Below are positions 12,001 to 23,700 of a stretch of 64,000 nt of DNA, in pieces. Origin of the DNA: Brachypterus glaber. Lineage: Eukaryota > Arthropoda > Insecta > Coleoptera > Kateretidae. A model generated the notes under the pieces. The model had not been told where the DNA came from and did not search any database. It saw only the letters and a program-made list of their open reading frames with translations. The stretch spans positions 21,221,589 through 21,285,588 of the forward strand of contig OY294048.1 of NCBI GenBank assembly GCA_958510825.1, given 5' to 3'. Within the stretch, counting starts at the first letter, position 1. Every line of letters starts with the position of its first letter. Made by a program: the position numbers and the translations under genes.

Positions 12001-15000
12001 CACAATTAATAAATTAGATTACAGATTAAAAATATGCATTTTCAGTGGCATGAATTAGGTTATGTTTACCGATTGGGCAAGGTGCCAAGTCCAAACGAAA
12101 ATTTTTACGAATTTCACGCTTAAGTCCAATCTTAAATAAAAAAATAAAACGTAAAAAGCCCTAATGCACCTGGCGAAAATGTTTACAAACTTGATGATCT
12201 ATTTTAATTTTTAAGCAGTTTTATTATTCAAAATTTTACAAAAATGCAAAAAAGCCCTATAGGCACGGTGTATTTGAAATAGAGTCGGAAATTTTAACTG
12301 ATGATTCTACATCATAAAATATGACAAAAAGTTCCTATAAATATATGTCTAAAAATGCGTCATAAGGGAGCTACTCCCCTTTGAAAGTGGCTAAAAAAAT
12401 CGGTTTTTATTTAATAACTCAGGAACCCTTTGAGATATATCAACGAGATTTTGCACGTCAACTAATCCTACCAAGGCCCGTTTTTATGTGTTATTTTCAC
12501 GTACTTATTTCAACCAGGGGTGTGCGAAACGGGGGGGGGGGGGGCTTATCAGTTTTTTGTCCCAAACTTTTTTCTGTGTAACTTTTTTGCAATTTTATTT
12601 TTGAAATATAATTCCTCAGGTCAAAATACATAAAAAAGGTACTCGTGTTGTAATACTGTAGGATTAACCGTTTTCGAGAAAAATTCATTTGAAGGTGAAA
12701 TTCCACGGTTTGAGGAGGAAAAATTAAATACTAAAATGTTGAAAACCAAAATTTTAATGATGTAGGGCGAATGTACATTAAAAACTAAGAAAAAAACCTC
12801 ATATACAGGTACTTTCAAAAATCAATCCTAATGGAGCTATGGTCTCCTAAATATGCACCATTTTTAAAGGCCTATGGTAGCTTTAAAAGAGTTTTCGACC
12901 TACATGTATGGAAACTTTTTTTCTTAGTTTTTGATGTAGAATAACAATGCATCATTAAAATTTTGGTTTTCGACATATTAGTATTTAATTTTTCGTCCTC
13001 GAACCGTGAAATTTCACCTTCAAATGAACTTTTCTTGAAAACGGTTAATCCTACAGTATTACAACAAGAGTACCTTTTTTATGTATTTTGACCTGAGGAA
13101 TCATATTTCAAAAATAAAATTGCAAAAAAGTTACACAGAAAAAAGTTTGGGACAAAAAACTGATAAGGCTCCCCTGTTTCGCACACCCCTGGTTTAAATA
13201 AGTACGTGAAAATGACATACAAAGATGGGCCTTATTAGGATTAATTCACGTGCAAAACCTCGTTAACATATCTCAAAGGGTTCCTGAGTTATTAAATAAA
13301 AACCGATTTTTTTAGCCAATTTCAAAGGGGCGTAGCTCCCTTATGACGCATTTTTAGACATATGTTTATAGGAACTTTTTGTCATATTTTATCATGTAGA
13401 ATCACCTGTTAAAATTTCCTACCCTATTTCAAATACACCCTGTATAGGCCCTATAGGCTGCAGCACTGTAGTGCCGCATGAGAATTTAAAGTGGGACATT
13501 CACATACAAGAACTTGCTAAAAAAATAGAAAGTTAACATATGTGTTTCATACAATTATAAACTTAGTCAATACTGCTACTGCTAAATTAATTTATTTTTC
13601 TTTAGTACAGCCTGTTTTGACTTACGGAATTTTAGCTTGGGGTCAGCTTATCAAACCCTAATTAATAAAATAGATGTATTACAAAAAATGATTCTAAAAA
13701 TAATATACAGAAAAACTCGAAGATTTTCATCCAGCCAAATATTTATTGAATCAAACGTATTTAACATAAGAGAGTTGTACATTATAGAGATGTTTAACTA
13801 CCTTTATAAAAATCAAAATTTAATAGTATACAGTTCTCATGATTATCCCACACGTTCAAATACAAACAAAAATGCCACTATTCCAAAAAGTCCAAACAGG
13901 ACTTCATGTATAACCTTGTAGCTATATAATCTGCTTCCAAATGAAGTAAAAAAGAAAATGTCTTTTTCTAATAAAATATTTATTAAATATGTTAAAAATA
14001 TTTTACGACAGAATTCAGTTAATTTTGTTGCTGCTCTTAATTAGTTATATTTATCTACTTGTTTATAAGCAGCTAGAGGCAGCTTGGGAGCTGGACTCTA
14101 ACTGTGACTCACTCAACCCCCAGCCTCAGAGGTTTGTAGATAGACTTAACTTCAAAGTGAGTCAAAGGTGTTAAAAGAAAGAATGATCATAGGTGAATGA
14201 TATTTTATTTGAATAGAATTTGGTTTATATACAATTTAGAACTTAAGTGTTTTATTAATCTGCACGATTTAGCATTGACTATGTTTTATATTTTAATATT
14301 GCTGTTCCTTGTAACCAAATTCTTCTTTTTTATACAAATATGTATATTTCAAATAATGCCTGTTCAGGTTTTCTCAACATATTGCCGGGAGGCAAATAGG
14401 CACGGAAAAGCCCTGTTCAGGTTTTCTGAACACTACTCATATCCAATAAAAATAATCAGGTAAAAAAATATAAATTTTAAAATATTGTTTACAAATTACA
14501 TAACTTTATATTTATCTTATATTAAGGGAGTGCATACAAGCTCGACTTTGGCGGTTTTTTATTTTACGATTAGATAGATAGATAGATAGATTATTTATTG
14601 TATGTTGGCTATTTTACAATAGATAGACTCGTCAATGTAGTATTATTCACAATAAAATATTACTTAAAAATTCGCACATACAAAAAAAAATAAAAATTAT
14701 ATATTTAATATAAAAAAAAGAAAAAAAATCAAATACATACAAATTGTAAAAGTAATAGTAAACATATAAAAAACAATAAATTTGATGAAGGAAAAAATAT
14801 ATAAAATACACATGAAGAATAGAGACAAAACATTAAAATAAGTAGAGGAAAGGAAGCAAATATGGGCTACCCATTTTGTTTTTTCTTGTAAAAAAATAAA
14901 TAAAAGTTTAGTTCCAATACCAAACGTACCCAACGATAGCTATATTAATTAGTCACAACCTGTTATAAATTCATATTGATTAAAACAAATAATAAATTCA

Positions 15001-17322
15001 TTATTTCGTAAATAGTGAGAAGGTGCACTTTTGTGTCGATTTGAAATTGGCCCTAAATATGGGCTGCCCCCGAAATTGTGTAATAAATATTAGATTTGAA
15101 GTGGCAATCAATCTTATTGGTCGCAATAAGTTAAAAGTATAAAAGTTATATCTAAAATGAAATAATAAATTAAATAACTCCTAATATAGAACGTGGTATA
15201 TTAAACATTTTTAAAGCTTTAAAGGTACCCCTCGTACTGCCTCATAGCTATTCTTGGCTGTTGCTGATCTTTTCTTGGCCTCCTAGAAAAATTTTAGGCT
15301 TAAATACATAGTTCTATATAGCCCATAATAGAAACACAGGGATGGCCCATATTGTAAAAATACTCGGTCTATACAACAAAAGAGGTTATGTCTAAAACTC
15401 AGTAATTAGAAGAAAACTAATAAGCACACATCAAAGCCCGATTATGTGGCTTTAATTTGTTGCAGAAATGGTTTTGAAAACGTTGTTATCTATCAGGTAA
15501 CGGAATTTATAAACTTACCTAAAAAAGTTCTGTGGCTTGCTGAAAAGGACGGAGAATAAAAATAAATTCTCAAACGTCAACGAATGTATGAATTAATTAA
15601 TGAATCTTTACTGTGGAAGTTTAACTTCGCCATTTACGATTTGGGATAGTCGGATGCAGAGAACTGCATCGGATAGCTGAGAAACCCACCTAGCCCATAT
15701 TACAAGACCTAGCCCACATTTGCTACCCTTCCTCTACAAATAAATGTACGTAACAAATAAATAATAAATCTTTACAGCTCCCCAGGGGAAGACATGAATA
15801 TCTTAAACTCTTCAAGAGAATATATTGTTCTTGACAGTAATAATTCTTTAACCTTTTTTTTTAAATAGCGAGTGATTTAACGTTTTTAATAGACTCAGTT
15901 TAATTTTAGTATAATACTTTAATAATGTATATTTTATTTTGTTAATATTGTATGATTTTGGTTAAATAAAAAAACATCTATCTATCTTTTTAAATTGTGA
16001 AATATTTTCATACGCTGATGACACAGCTTTAGTTTTTGTAGGAAATACTTGGGATGAAGTATATGCAGAGGCGGAAAATGGCTTGTGTTTGATAAAACAA
16101 TGGCTTGATATGAGTCTTCTAAGCCTGAACACTGATAAAACTAAATTTATTACCTTTACTTTAACTGCTGTTAGTCAACCAAAACAAAGTATCTTAAAAA
16201 TACATACTGAAAATTGTAGAACAAATTGTCAATGTCCAGAAATTATACGAGTTACAAATATAAAATACCTAGGAGTTTTTCTTGACCGGCATTTAAAGTA
16301 TGGAGATCATATTGACTATATTAACACAAGGCTTAGAAGACTCATAAGTTTTATGAACTGCGTAACATTCTTAACTTTAAAAATTTAATATCTGATTATA
16401 ATGCATTAGCTGAGTCATGCGATATTGTGTTGTTATATGGGGGGGTACCTTTTAAAATCATTTAACATGCCTCGAGGTTACGCAAAAGTTTATTATAAAA
16501 GTACTTTTAAAAAAACCAAAAAGGTATTCTTCTAACAGTCTATTTAAAGAAACAAGAATTTTACCCATAAAAAAACTGTATGAATACCAAGTGACTTTAT
16601 GGGCTTATAATAATCCGGATAGGCTCTCAATACCCACACATAATTATAAAACCAAATGTGTTAATAATAAATTACTCATTCTTCCTTTCTTTAAAAAGAC
16701 TAGTCTGCAAAAAAACTTTCTGTATGACGGCCCTAAGTTCCTTAACTCAGTTCCAGATAGTATAAAACAAGTTAAAAGTAAAAATGACTTTAAAATAAAA
16801 CTTAAACAGCACTTATTAACCAACCTTTAAAATACTATTTATTCTGATATTTCACTTTTTTGCCTTTTTTTCTCATTATCTTTTTTTATCTTTAAGTTCA
16901 AATGTGAATTCAAAATTTAAATTTAAAATATTTTATAGAAAAAATATATTAAAGTTCCGCACACAAACACAAACTATGTTTAGGCGGACAACCATCTAAT
17001 TATAAATTATTCGTTATGTATTTTTCTGAATAAATTGAATTGAATTGAATTGAATTTTATGTAATTGCAGAGTGCTCTACTTACCACATTCCTCGTCTTC
17101 ATCCTCATCATGACAATGTTTAATAACCTTTTCGTTACAAGTTGGTTCAACATCACAATTTTCTTCACATTTCGTAACAAAACATACCAAATTATCAATA
17201 TCATCTGACTCATCTACAGATTTAACATTAATTTCGTCATCAACGACAACCAGTTTTTCAATTTCCGCTAAAACTGTCTCATCATCCATTGATGGTGCAG
17301 ATGGTTCAATATTTGTCGTCAT
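8951..17322 (-). CDS. Two-exon gene, 113-residue acidic Cys-containing protein
   Basis: Exon 1 (17085-17322) starts at an ATG preceded in frame by TGA two codons upstream. It encodes 79 residues rich in Asp/Glu with six Cys in the second half (CFVTKCEENCDVEPTCNEK, KHCHDEDEDEEC). The donor TGTG|GTAAGT is phase 1. The only good downstream partner seen is 8951-9054, whose acceptor (T-rich, TTTTTAG|GT) is phase 1 and which gives 34 more residues ending EENKKTAEI and TAA. No family is recognised. The gene starts about 370 bp after gene 1 ends on the same strand. Because both genes end in Thr/Glu-rich phase-1 terminal exons, 8951-9054 could also serve as an alternative last exon of gene 1. The 8-kb intron is full of repeats. 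Confidence 0.55.
9154..10189. mobile_element. 1.04-kb fold-back with inner arrays
   Basis: Ends GATTCACTCACCGCAGTAAT and complement; a GCGCATGCGC palindrome lies 35 bp inside each end (9188, 10146). Arms pair to about 9400/9935. The centre is two arrays of a roughly 70-bp unit in opposite orientation (see next entry). Confidence 0.82.
9400..9935. repeat. Head-to-head arrays of a ~70-bp unit
   Basis: About four plus-oriented units (9400-9650: AACACCAAACCAGCAAACTA, then GTTAACGTAAACCAACGCC) face about three inverted units (9725-9935). The units resemble inverted-repeat DNA at 53830-54350. Confidence 0.8.
10287..10370. repeat. 42-bp tandem duplication
   Basis: Two units of TGTTTAAATACACAATTACC... 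GTACATC, period 42, with three or four differences. Confidence 0.75.
10745..10835. repeat. Fragment of a dispersed repeat
   Basis: GTGATACATTATTTAAAAGC followed by TTATAAAATT is shared with 21800-21850 and 43930-43960. Non-coding. Confidence 0.5.
11350..11783. repeat. Inverted repeat around GACCGATTCAGG
   Basis: TTTTGAACCGCCAGACCGAT... TTTGATAGAGAATTTAT at 11355-11408 pairs with 11718-11783. Unit inside looks like old element DNA; no protein. Confidence 0.6.
12255..13457. mobile_element. 1.2-kb fold-back element, ACACCCTGTATAGG end
   Basis: Left end CCTATAGGCACGGTGTATTT, right end complement with ACACCCTGTATAGGCCCTAT. The arms pair over about 550 bp; a run of 14 G sits at 12531-12544 in one arm. 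Partial copies at 2170-2650 and a relative at 49140-49850. Confidence 0.82.
13540..14020 (+). mobile_element. LINE reverse-transcriptase C-terminal fragment
   Basis: Translation with stops: IYFSLVQPVLTYGILAWG, then LQKMILKIIYRKTRRFSSSQ, then IRELYIIEMFNYLYKNQNLI. These are the post-RT C-terminal motifs of jockey/CR1-type non-LTR elements. 5' truncated and no catalytic box remains. Lies antisense in the intron of the 113-residue gene. Confidence 0.68.
14563..14591. repeat. (GATA)n microsatellite
   Basis: Five to six GATA units. With the adjacent AATAAAATATT it resembles the simple-repeat tail of a LINE in minus orientation; a (ATCT) tail at 15976-15988 is the plus-strand counterpart. Confidence 0.7.
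14843..15735. mobile_element. 0.9-kb element with AGAGGAAGGGTAGCAAAT ends
   Basis: Left AGAGGAAAGGAAGCAAATAT, right complement at 15709-15735. The motif AAATATGGGCT recurs inside (15055, and inverted at 15345 and 15690-15720). Part of a format shared with four other elements in the window. Confidence 0.65.
15987..17056 (+). mobile_element. LINE RT fragment with YADD box and GAATT tail
   Basis: Starts INCEIFSYADDTALVF (catalytic YADD at 16011-16022), continues through IKQWLDMSLLSLNTDKTKFI and IKYLGVFLDRHLKYGDHI, breaks frame near 16388. Resumes as LWAYNNPDRLSIP and FLYDGPKFLNSVPDSIKQVK to a stop at 16830. Ends with a (GAATT)4 tail at 17036-17056. 5' truncated, dead. It is antisense to the host gene and ends 28 bp from its 5' splice site. 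Confidence 0.82.
17085..17322 (-). CDS. 113-residue gene, exon 1
   Basis: First coding exon: MTTNIEPSAPSMDDETVLAE at the start, acidic throughout, Cys/His clusters near the end (CNEKVIKHCHDE). Strong donor GTAAGTAG. A LINE tail of reiterated GAATT ends 28 bp beyond the donor. Confidence 0.62.
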
Positions 17323-17618
17323 TTTTCACAAATTAATAAAAAACATTTGTTGTTTTAATCATTTGTGGTTAAAATAAACATATCTGTTTGTATGATTAAC
17401 ACCTAAAAAACTTGAGTTTTATATATATTATATTTTATATTTTCAAGCTCCAGAATTTACTGCACATGCATATACAGCAGTACACTATTGTAACAAAAGA
17501 AAAGTTAGATCGATATTATTATGCCTATAAGCATATAATTACCTCAATTTTTTTTAATTATTTAATCAATAAAATTTATGTATTATTTATATAATTTTAC
17601 GATGCACTTGTATAAAGT

Positions 17619-17624
17619 TTTATT
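17619..17624 (-). promoter_or_regulatory. Poly(A) signal AATAAA for RIIa/IQ gene
   Basis: Minus-strand AATAAA about 67 nt downstream of the exon 10 stop and 297 nt upstream of the next start codon. Placement is right for 3'-end formation; AT-richness makes chance hits common. Confidence 0.45.
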
Positions 17625-17690
17625 AAAAGAAATAAATTACGAATATGTAGATTTGTATATATAAAATAAATTTGTTTCTAAATTTTCGTG

Positions 17691-17743
17691 TTAAGCTTCT
17701 GTTTCTGTCGTTTCTCCATCAGTTGTTTCTGCCACTGTAGATT
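17691..17743 (-). CDS. RIIa/IQ gene, exon 10 (stop)
   Basis: Encodes the last 17 residues (ESTVAETTDGETTETEA) and TAA. Acceptor TTGTTACAG|AA is phase 1. An AATAAA on the minus strand at 17619-17624 fits a polyadenylation signal about 67 nt after the stop. Confidence 0.76.
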
Positions 17744-20700
17744 CTGTAACAATACATATTAATTTTATTAAAATTCTTTTACATAAAAAAAATATATTTT
17801 AAATTTTTTTATATGCCGTGAAGATATGTAATGCTACGCATTCCATTATACAGGGTGTCCCAGAACTCGCGTCCATCCTTGAATGCTACATATACTACAT
17901 AAAAAAATATGAAAAAAAGTTTATATAAACGTAGACCCGCAAATCGGTCCTAAGGAGTAATGGCCCATTAATGGGGATACCAAAAATGGGGTTTTTATTT
18001 AATATCTCTGGAGCCCTTTGAGCTAAAGGGCGAGGTTTTGCACGTAGTTTAGTATTATTAAGGTCAATTATTTTAATTTATTTTAATTTGTAAATTTTAT
18101 CGGAGGAGCGCATAGGCGTGCGAAATGTATGTGGCTTACCACATTTTTGTCCAAAACTTCTTTCACTGTATTTTTTTGCATTCTTTTTACAAAACTATGG
18201 AATCTTTGAGTAAAATTACTTGAAAAAGATTCTCTTAGTGTAATACCGTAAACGCAACAGTTTTCGAGAAAAATCCATTAAAAAAAATACCGGACATGTC
18301 CTTAAAAAGACTAACATCTCTACTCTAAATTTCTCTACTCCCTAACATCCCTACTCCATAACATCCCTACTCCACAACAACTCTACTCCGTAACATCTCT
18401 ACTCCATAACATCTCTACTCCGTAACAACTCTACTCCACACTATAGACACTCGATTAGCTACTTGTCTTAACTCAAAAGAATATTTGTCATGCTAAGTTA
18501 CTGTCAAAAACGAATTCAGTTTATTAATTACTTACATATTAGTGCATGTTAAGAGTACGCGGTCATTGTTGCTTTTAGAATAATTCATTTATGATTTTTC
18601 TAGATTTACATTAAAAGATAAACGTTTTCTAGGAAAAAAATAAAATAATCTAGAAGAAGAAGATTCTTTGTTCTTTGAACTGCTCATTTATTATTAAGTG
18701 GCTAATAAAGTGCATATAGTGTGGAGTAGAGTTGTTACGGAGTAGAGATGTTATGAAGTAGAGATGTTACGGAGTAGAGTTGTTGTGGAGTAGGGATGTT
18801 ATGGAGTAGGGATGTTAGGGAGTAGAGAAATTTAGAGTAGAGATGTTAGTCTGCCAAAAGTGTTACTATTTAAAGAGTCCATAACTCACTTAATATTTAT
18901 TTTTGGGCCTTGGTGTAAAAAGCTTTAATTCTTAGTTTTAAATGTGAAATCGCCCTGCAGTGTTAAATTATTTTATTATCGCTTTTTTTGGGCCCTATTT
19001 AAGAGAGATACATTCAATGTATGGCCGTAAGTCCATTAAGACCGATTTGCGGTCCTATGTTTATATAAACTTTTTTTCATATTTTTTTATTTAGTATACC
19101 TGTATATGTATGTACCTTTAAAGATGGACGCGAGTACTGGGACACCCTGTATATTATTCACAGTAAATTTTATAAAAAAATCAAAAAACTTGAAAAAAAA
19201 TCAATTTTTTTTAATTTAGTTTTTACGAAAAACGAACATTTTAAAAAAATAAAAAAAAAATAAAAACATTTTTCAATTTTTTTTTATTTTCTTTTTACGA
19301 AAAAGGAAAAAATTAAAAAAAATTTTTTTTTTGAAAATGATAGTTTTTTTTTATTTATTTTTAAGTTTATCCCCCATAACTTTTTTGTTTTTGGGGTGAT
19401 TACTTTGACTATTTCACAAACAATATATCGGACAAACAAAACCTTGCATTTTTAGTTTCTTGATCAATCAGATCAAAATGAATCTGATAATTTTTACACA
19501 AGTGCAATTATCACTTGGTTACTATGGAAACAAGAAACCGACAGTTACTGACATCTTAATAAATGTTATATTTTTGCAAAATGTGTTTTTAATCTGTGAA
19601 GCTTACCTTTAGTTGATTTATTTCTATTGATAAGCAATATAAATTCTTATTTTATTACCAAAACATCTTAGGTATAAACCCTAATTAATTTCAGATAATA
19701 TATTATATTTTATGCACTTTCCATCTTAAAAGCTTTAAATCACTAATATTCATAAATTTTAATTTATTTAATTGAATCTTGGTATTAAAAACAGGCCACT
19801 AAAAACTAATTTAAATACTTATTTTTTAAAAATATATTTGCAGTAAAGAAGTAAATAATTTACTTCTTTTAAATTACGGAAATCAAAACATCAAATGACT
19901 GCGCTGGTACCAGTACAGCGTTGCCAAACTTTAGAATAGAATAGAATATCTTTTTAACCAAAAACAGCAATGATATTTATTTAGGGTCACTTGCACCAAC
20001 TTTTGGCACGGGATTATCTCAGCCAAACCGAGTTTAAGTTAAAAATGCTGCGTTATGATTGGTCGGCCGTCAATTTAATCCAAGTTTAAAGTTAAATCAT
20101 CATTGGTGCAAGTGGCCCTTAAATGCTAAAATATATGATAACAACTATTTTATTGGAATAATCTCAAACATAAAATGTCCCTCAAGCAAAGTTTAGACTT
20201 GGCAACATTCGCGAACAAGTGAACATCGTGGATTTAAAAATCGCGACAAATTTGAGATTTAATTTTTTAATTTTAAATAATATTGTTGTTTAGTTCTTAA
20301 ATTTTTAATTTAAATGTGAAACAACATTAAACATTGTAAAATTATATACTTCCTTATTTTGTTTGTGAAATAGTCTTTCAAAATACCATTCGTACATGTT
20401 GCTTAAGGAAATTGTTTTCGTGCATTTTTCATCAAAATTCCTCGACCTGCAGTCTCGGAATTTTGTAACACGAAAAATGCACTCAAACAATTGCCAAGCA
20501 AAATATTTTTTTAATACAGTAAAATAATAATCGATAGTTCAACATGCACTTATGATATTACCACTGAAAAACCATAGGGATCTTCCCCCAACTTGATTTT
20601 TCCCGAAAATTTGGAGTCGATCGAATTTTTCGTTCTTCAGTTATCGTGTTTACAAAAAACAACGGACAGACGGAAATTTTCACTTTCTTATTTTTTGACG

Positions 20701-23700
20701 AAACACATTTGTATCCAAGAATTTTTTGTCAATGCGTTTTTTGGCGATTTTGGTAAATTCAAAACTACCGTATAATACTATTCTAGCGCAGGCGCTGTGA
20801 ATAGTATAATAATGTAATATATCTGTTTCCTACCGCAATAAGGATATCCTAATACCTACCTATATTCTTTATGTACTATATTAGGGATTATTGTTTTTTT
20901 TTATATTTTTTTATGATCAAACTTCTCTAAGGGTCCTAATTGTCAAATTACCCATAAATCCCAAAAAATCGTTGAAAATTGTCTGTAAATTCTGTGTGTG
21001 AAAAAATTTAAAGGGCTTGAAATATTATTTTTTTTTCTTTTAAGTAGGTAATTTTATGAATTTTAGGGGCCCAAGGGTCCTACTTAGAGAAGTTTGATTA
21101 CTCTCATATTTTCAGAAGTTACACCTAAATGAAAATTTTAAGGTAATAAAAAAATATAAAGTCCACCCTAATACTAATACAGAGCATGTCAAAAGTCTAC
21201 CCCTCCCCATTTAACTTTGAACGGCTTAAGATATTATCATTAATCGGAATAAATTCAGTTATGACTCATCAACGTTGAAAATAAACACAGAAACATAGGC
21301 TTACGGAATAATTTTGCCGAATTATGAGGGAAATTTTTATTAAGGTCACTAAATCGAAACATTTGACGACTAATTTGTTACACACAACAATATTGAATAT
21401 ACATATTAACTATAAATATGTAAATATATCGGTGTTTTTCGAAGAAAATAAAAATGTAAATATATAAATTTTTATTAAGGTCACTAAATCGAAACATTTG
21501 ACGACTAATTTGTTACACACAACAATATTGAATATACATATTAACTATAAATATGTAAATATATCGGTGTTTTTCGAAGAAAATAAAAATGTAAATATAT
21601 AAAACCTCGCGTCAACGATAGAGTCGACGCGGCGCCTATGCGAGCACTGGAAATTCGCCGATGACTGGATATTATCTTAAAATTCGGAACACGTAATAAC
21701 AAACCAATTATTTTTTTGGTATAAATTTTATTTGTTTAGGGGGAACAATGGTGGCAGGGGGTAAGGGGGATATTTTGTTAAAGAGAAAGGGGGGTTCTGT
21801 GATACATCATTTTAAAGTTTATAAAATTATCTATTTGGCCACATATTTTTTATTTTTTTCGGAGAAATTTTTGGGGGTTAAAATAAGATTAAAAATGGGA
21901 ACTTTCGTCAAAATTTCTTTAAAAATCAAACAATTTTTGAAAAATAGTTTATTCTTAAACCGTTCAAAAGTAAAAGTTGTATTTGTTTAACTTAAACTAA
22001 AAGTTTATTACCTGTTACATCAGTTCTGTCTGTTTTAGCTCCTGTTGTTGTTTCTTCGTCAGGAACTATAAAAAACTAATTTAGTATTATATTATAATAG
22101 GTACTAATAAAACTAGAAAATATCCATAAATTGTTTAAAATTGTGCATTTGTTTTAAATATTATTTATAATAATATTATTATTTGTTAGTGTTAAAACCA
22201 AGCAATATGTATGTTTACGTTTTCTATAAGTTTTGATAAATCTTTATTATTTCTTTTTTTATATATAATAGTTATTTATATCACTTTTGCGTATGGAATC
22301 ATTTCAACAAAATCTGCCACCCATAAATCATTTAAACCCTTATAAAAATCCTACATCGTTCAATTTTTTTTTCTGGAAGGTTTATGAAGTTTAGTAACAA
22401 CTTGTTCCTTAATAATATTAGTGTTTTTCATTAAATATGGGTAAAAGTAATAGTAATTCGAGATAAATATTCCCTTGCACCCTAGGATCTAGTGTTGCAA
22501 TAGAAAAAGTGTCGATTTTCGTACTTTTCTACTATTTAAATTACTTAAAATAATAATGCCAGGAGGTCCACTATATTTTACTTTTTTTAGTAATGCATTT
22601 TTAAAAGGAAGTTGATTAATCTCTTTAAAATTTTGTAATTTTTATAAATAATATGTAGATTTTACAGAATAATTTGAAGCAATAAATGTTTTATTAGTAA
22701 CTGCACTAGTAATTATAAATACACTTTCATAGAATAATTTATGATTTTTTTTATTAAAAATTATTTTATTATACTGAATTTTTCTTTTATTACTTAATAA
22801 TTACATTCCCCAAGGAAAGTCTCGCGTAAGTTAAAAAAAAATCGAAATACTGCTGCCAACAAAATAATACTTTCCCCTATAGGACTAGGTTCATTAAAAT
22901 CAAAAACGAAAAAAAAATTTTTTTTCAAAAAAAGTTTCTTTTTACGTAAAACGAAAAATAAATTGAAAAAAAAAATGTTTTTGAAAAAAATGCTTTTGAA
23001 AAAAATGTTTTTGAAAAAAATTGTTTACTCCCCCAACCCAATTTTTACCAAAAACAATCCCAGCCTAGAACTTTGGAGGAAAGTCTTGCGTAAGTTAAAA
23101 AAAATTCGAAATACTGCTGCCAACAAAATAATACTTTCCCGTATAGGCCTAGGTTCATTAAAATCAAAAACGAAAAAAAAAACATTTTTTTTTAAATTTT
23201 TTCAAAAAAAAAAAATTTTTTTCAAAAAAAGTTTATTTTTTCGTAAAACGAAAAAAAAATTGAAAAAAAAAAAGTTTTTGAAAAAAATGCTTTTGAAAAA
23301 AATGTTTTTGAAAAAAATTGTTTACTCCCCCAACCCAATTTTTACCAAAAACAATCCCAGCCTAGAACTTTGGATAATTAACTAATGATCCAAATTTGAA
23401 GTCTTTAGCCCGCAGCGTTCTCGAGTTATCGTGGTCACAAATTACTCAAACACAGACAGACCGACAGATTTTTTTTTACGGAAATCATATTTTTTGGATA
23501 TAAAACGTCCAGAAAAAAAGGAATATTTTTTTTTTCGAATGTTTTTACCAACACAAGACTTTCCCTGGGGAAAGTAAAATTTGTATTGCTTTTTTTACGT
23601 TTCTGGAAGTTTATTATTCAAAAAATATGATTTCCGTAAAAAAAATCTGTCTGTCGGTCTCTGTCGGTCTGTGTATCTGGGAAATTTATGACCACAATAA

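Larger units (their letters stand above)
17851..19149. mobile_element. 1.3-kb fold-back element, CAGGGTGTCCC ends
   Basis: CAGGGTGTCCCAGAACTCGC at the left, complement at the right, flanked by TA. The flanks match the continuous sequence at 42798-42865, which acts as an empty site. The centre contains inverted minisatellite arrays. Confidence 0.87.

Noticed and set aside
12531..12544. G-run as a sequencing gap marker
   Set aside because: The corresponding position in other copies also has C/G runs (2256, 13170 region), so it is part of the element.
22963..23385. 140-residue Lys/Phe-rich frame
   Set aside because: It is two copies of a tandem repeat translated through homopolymer A/T; composition and periodicity are those of the repeat.
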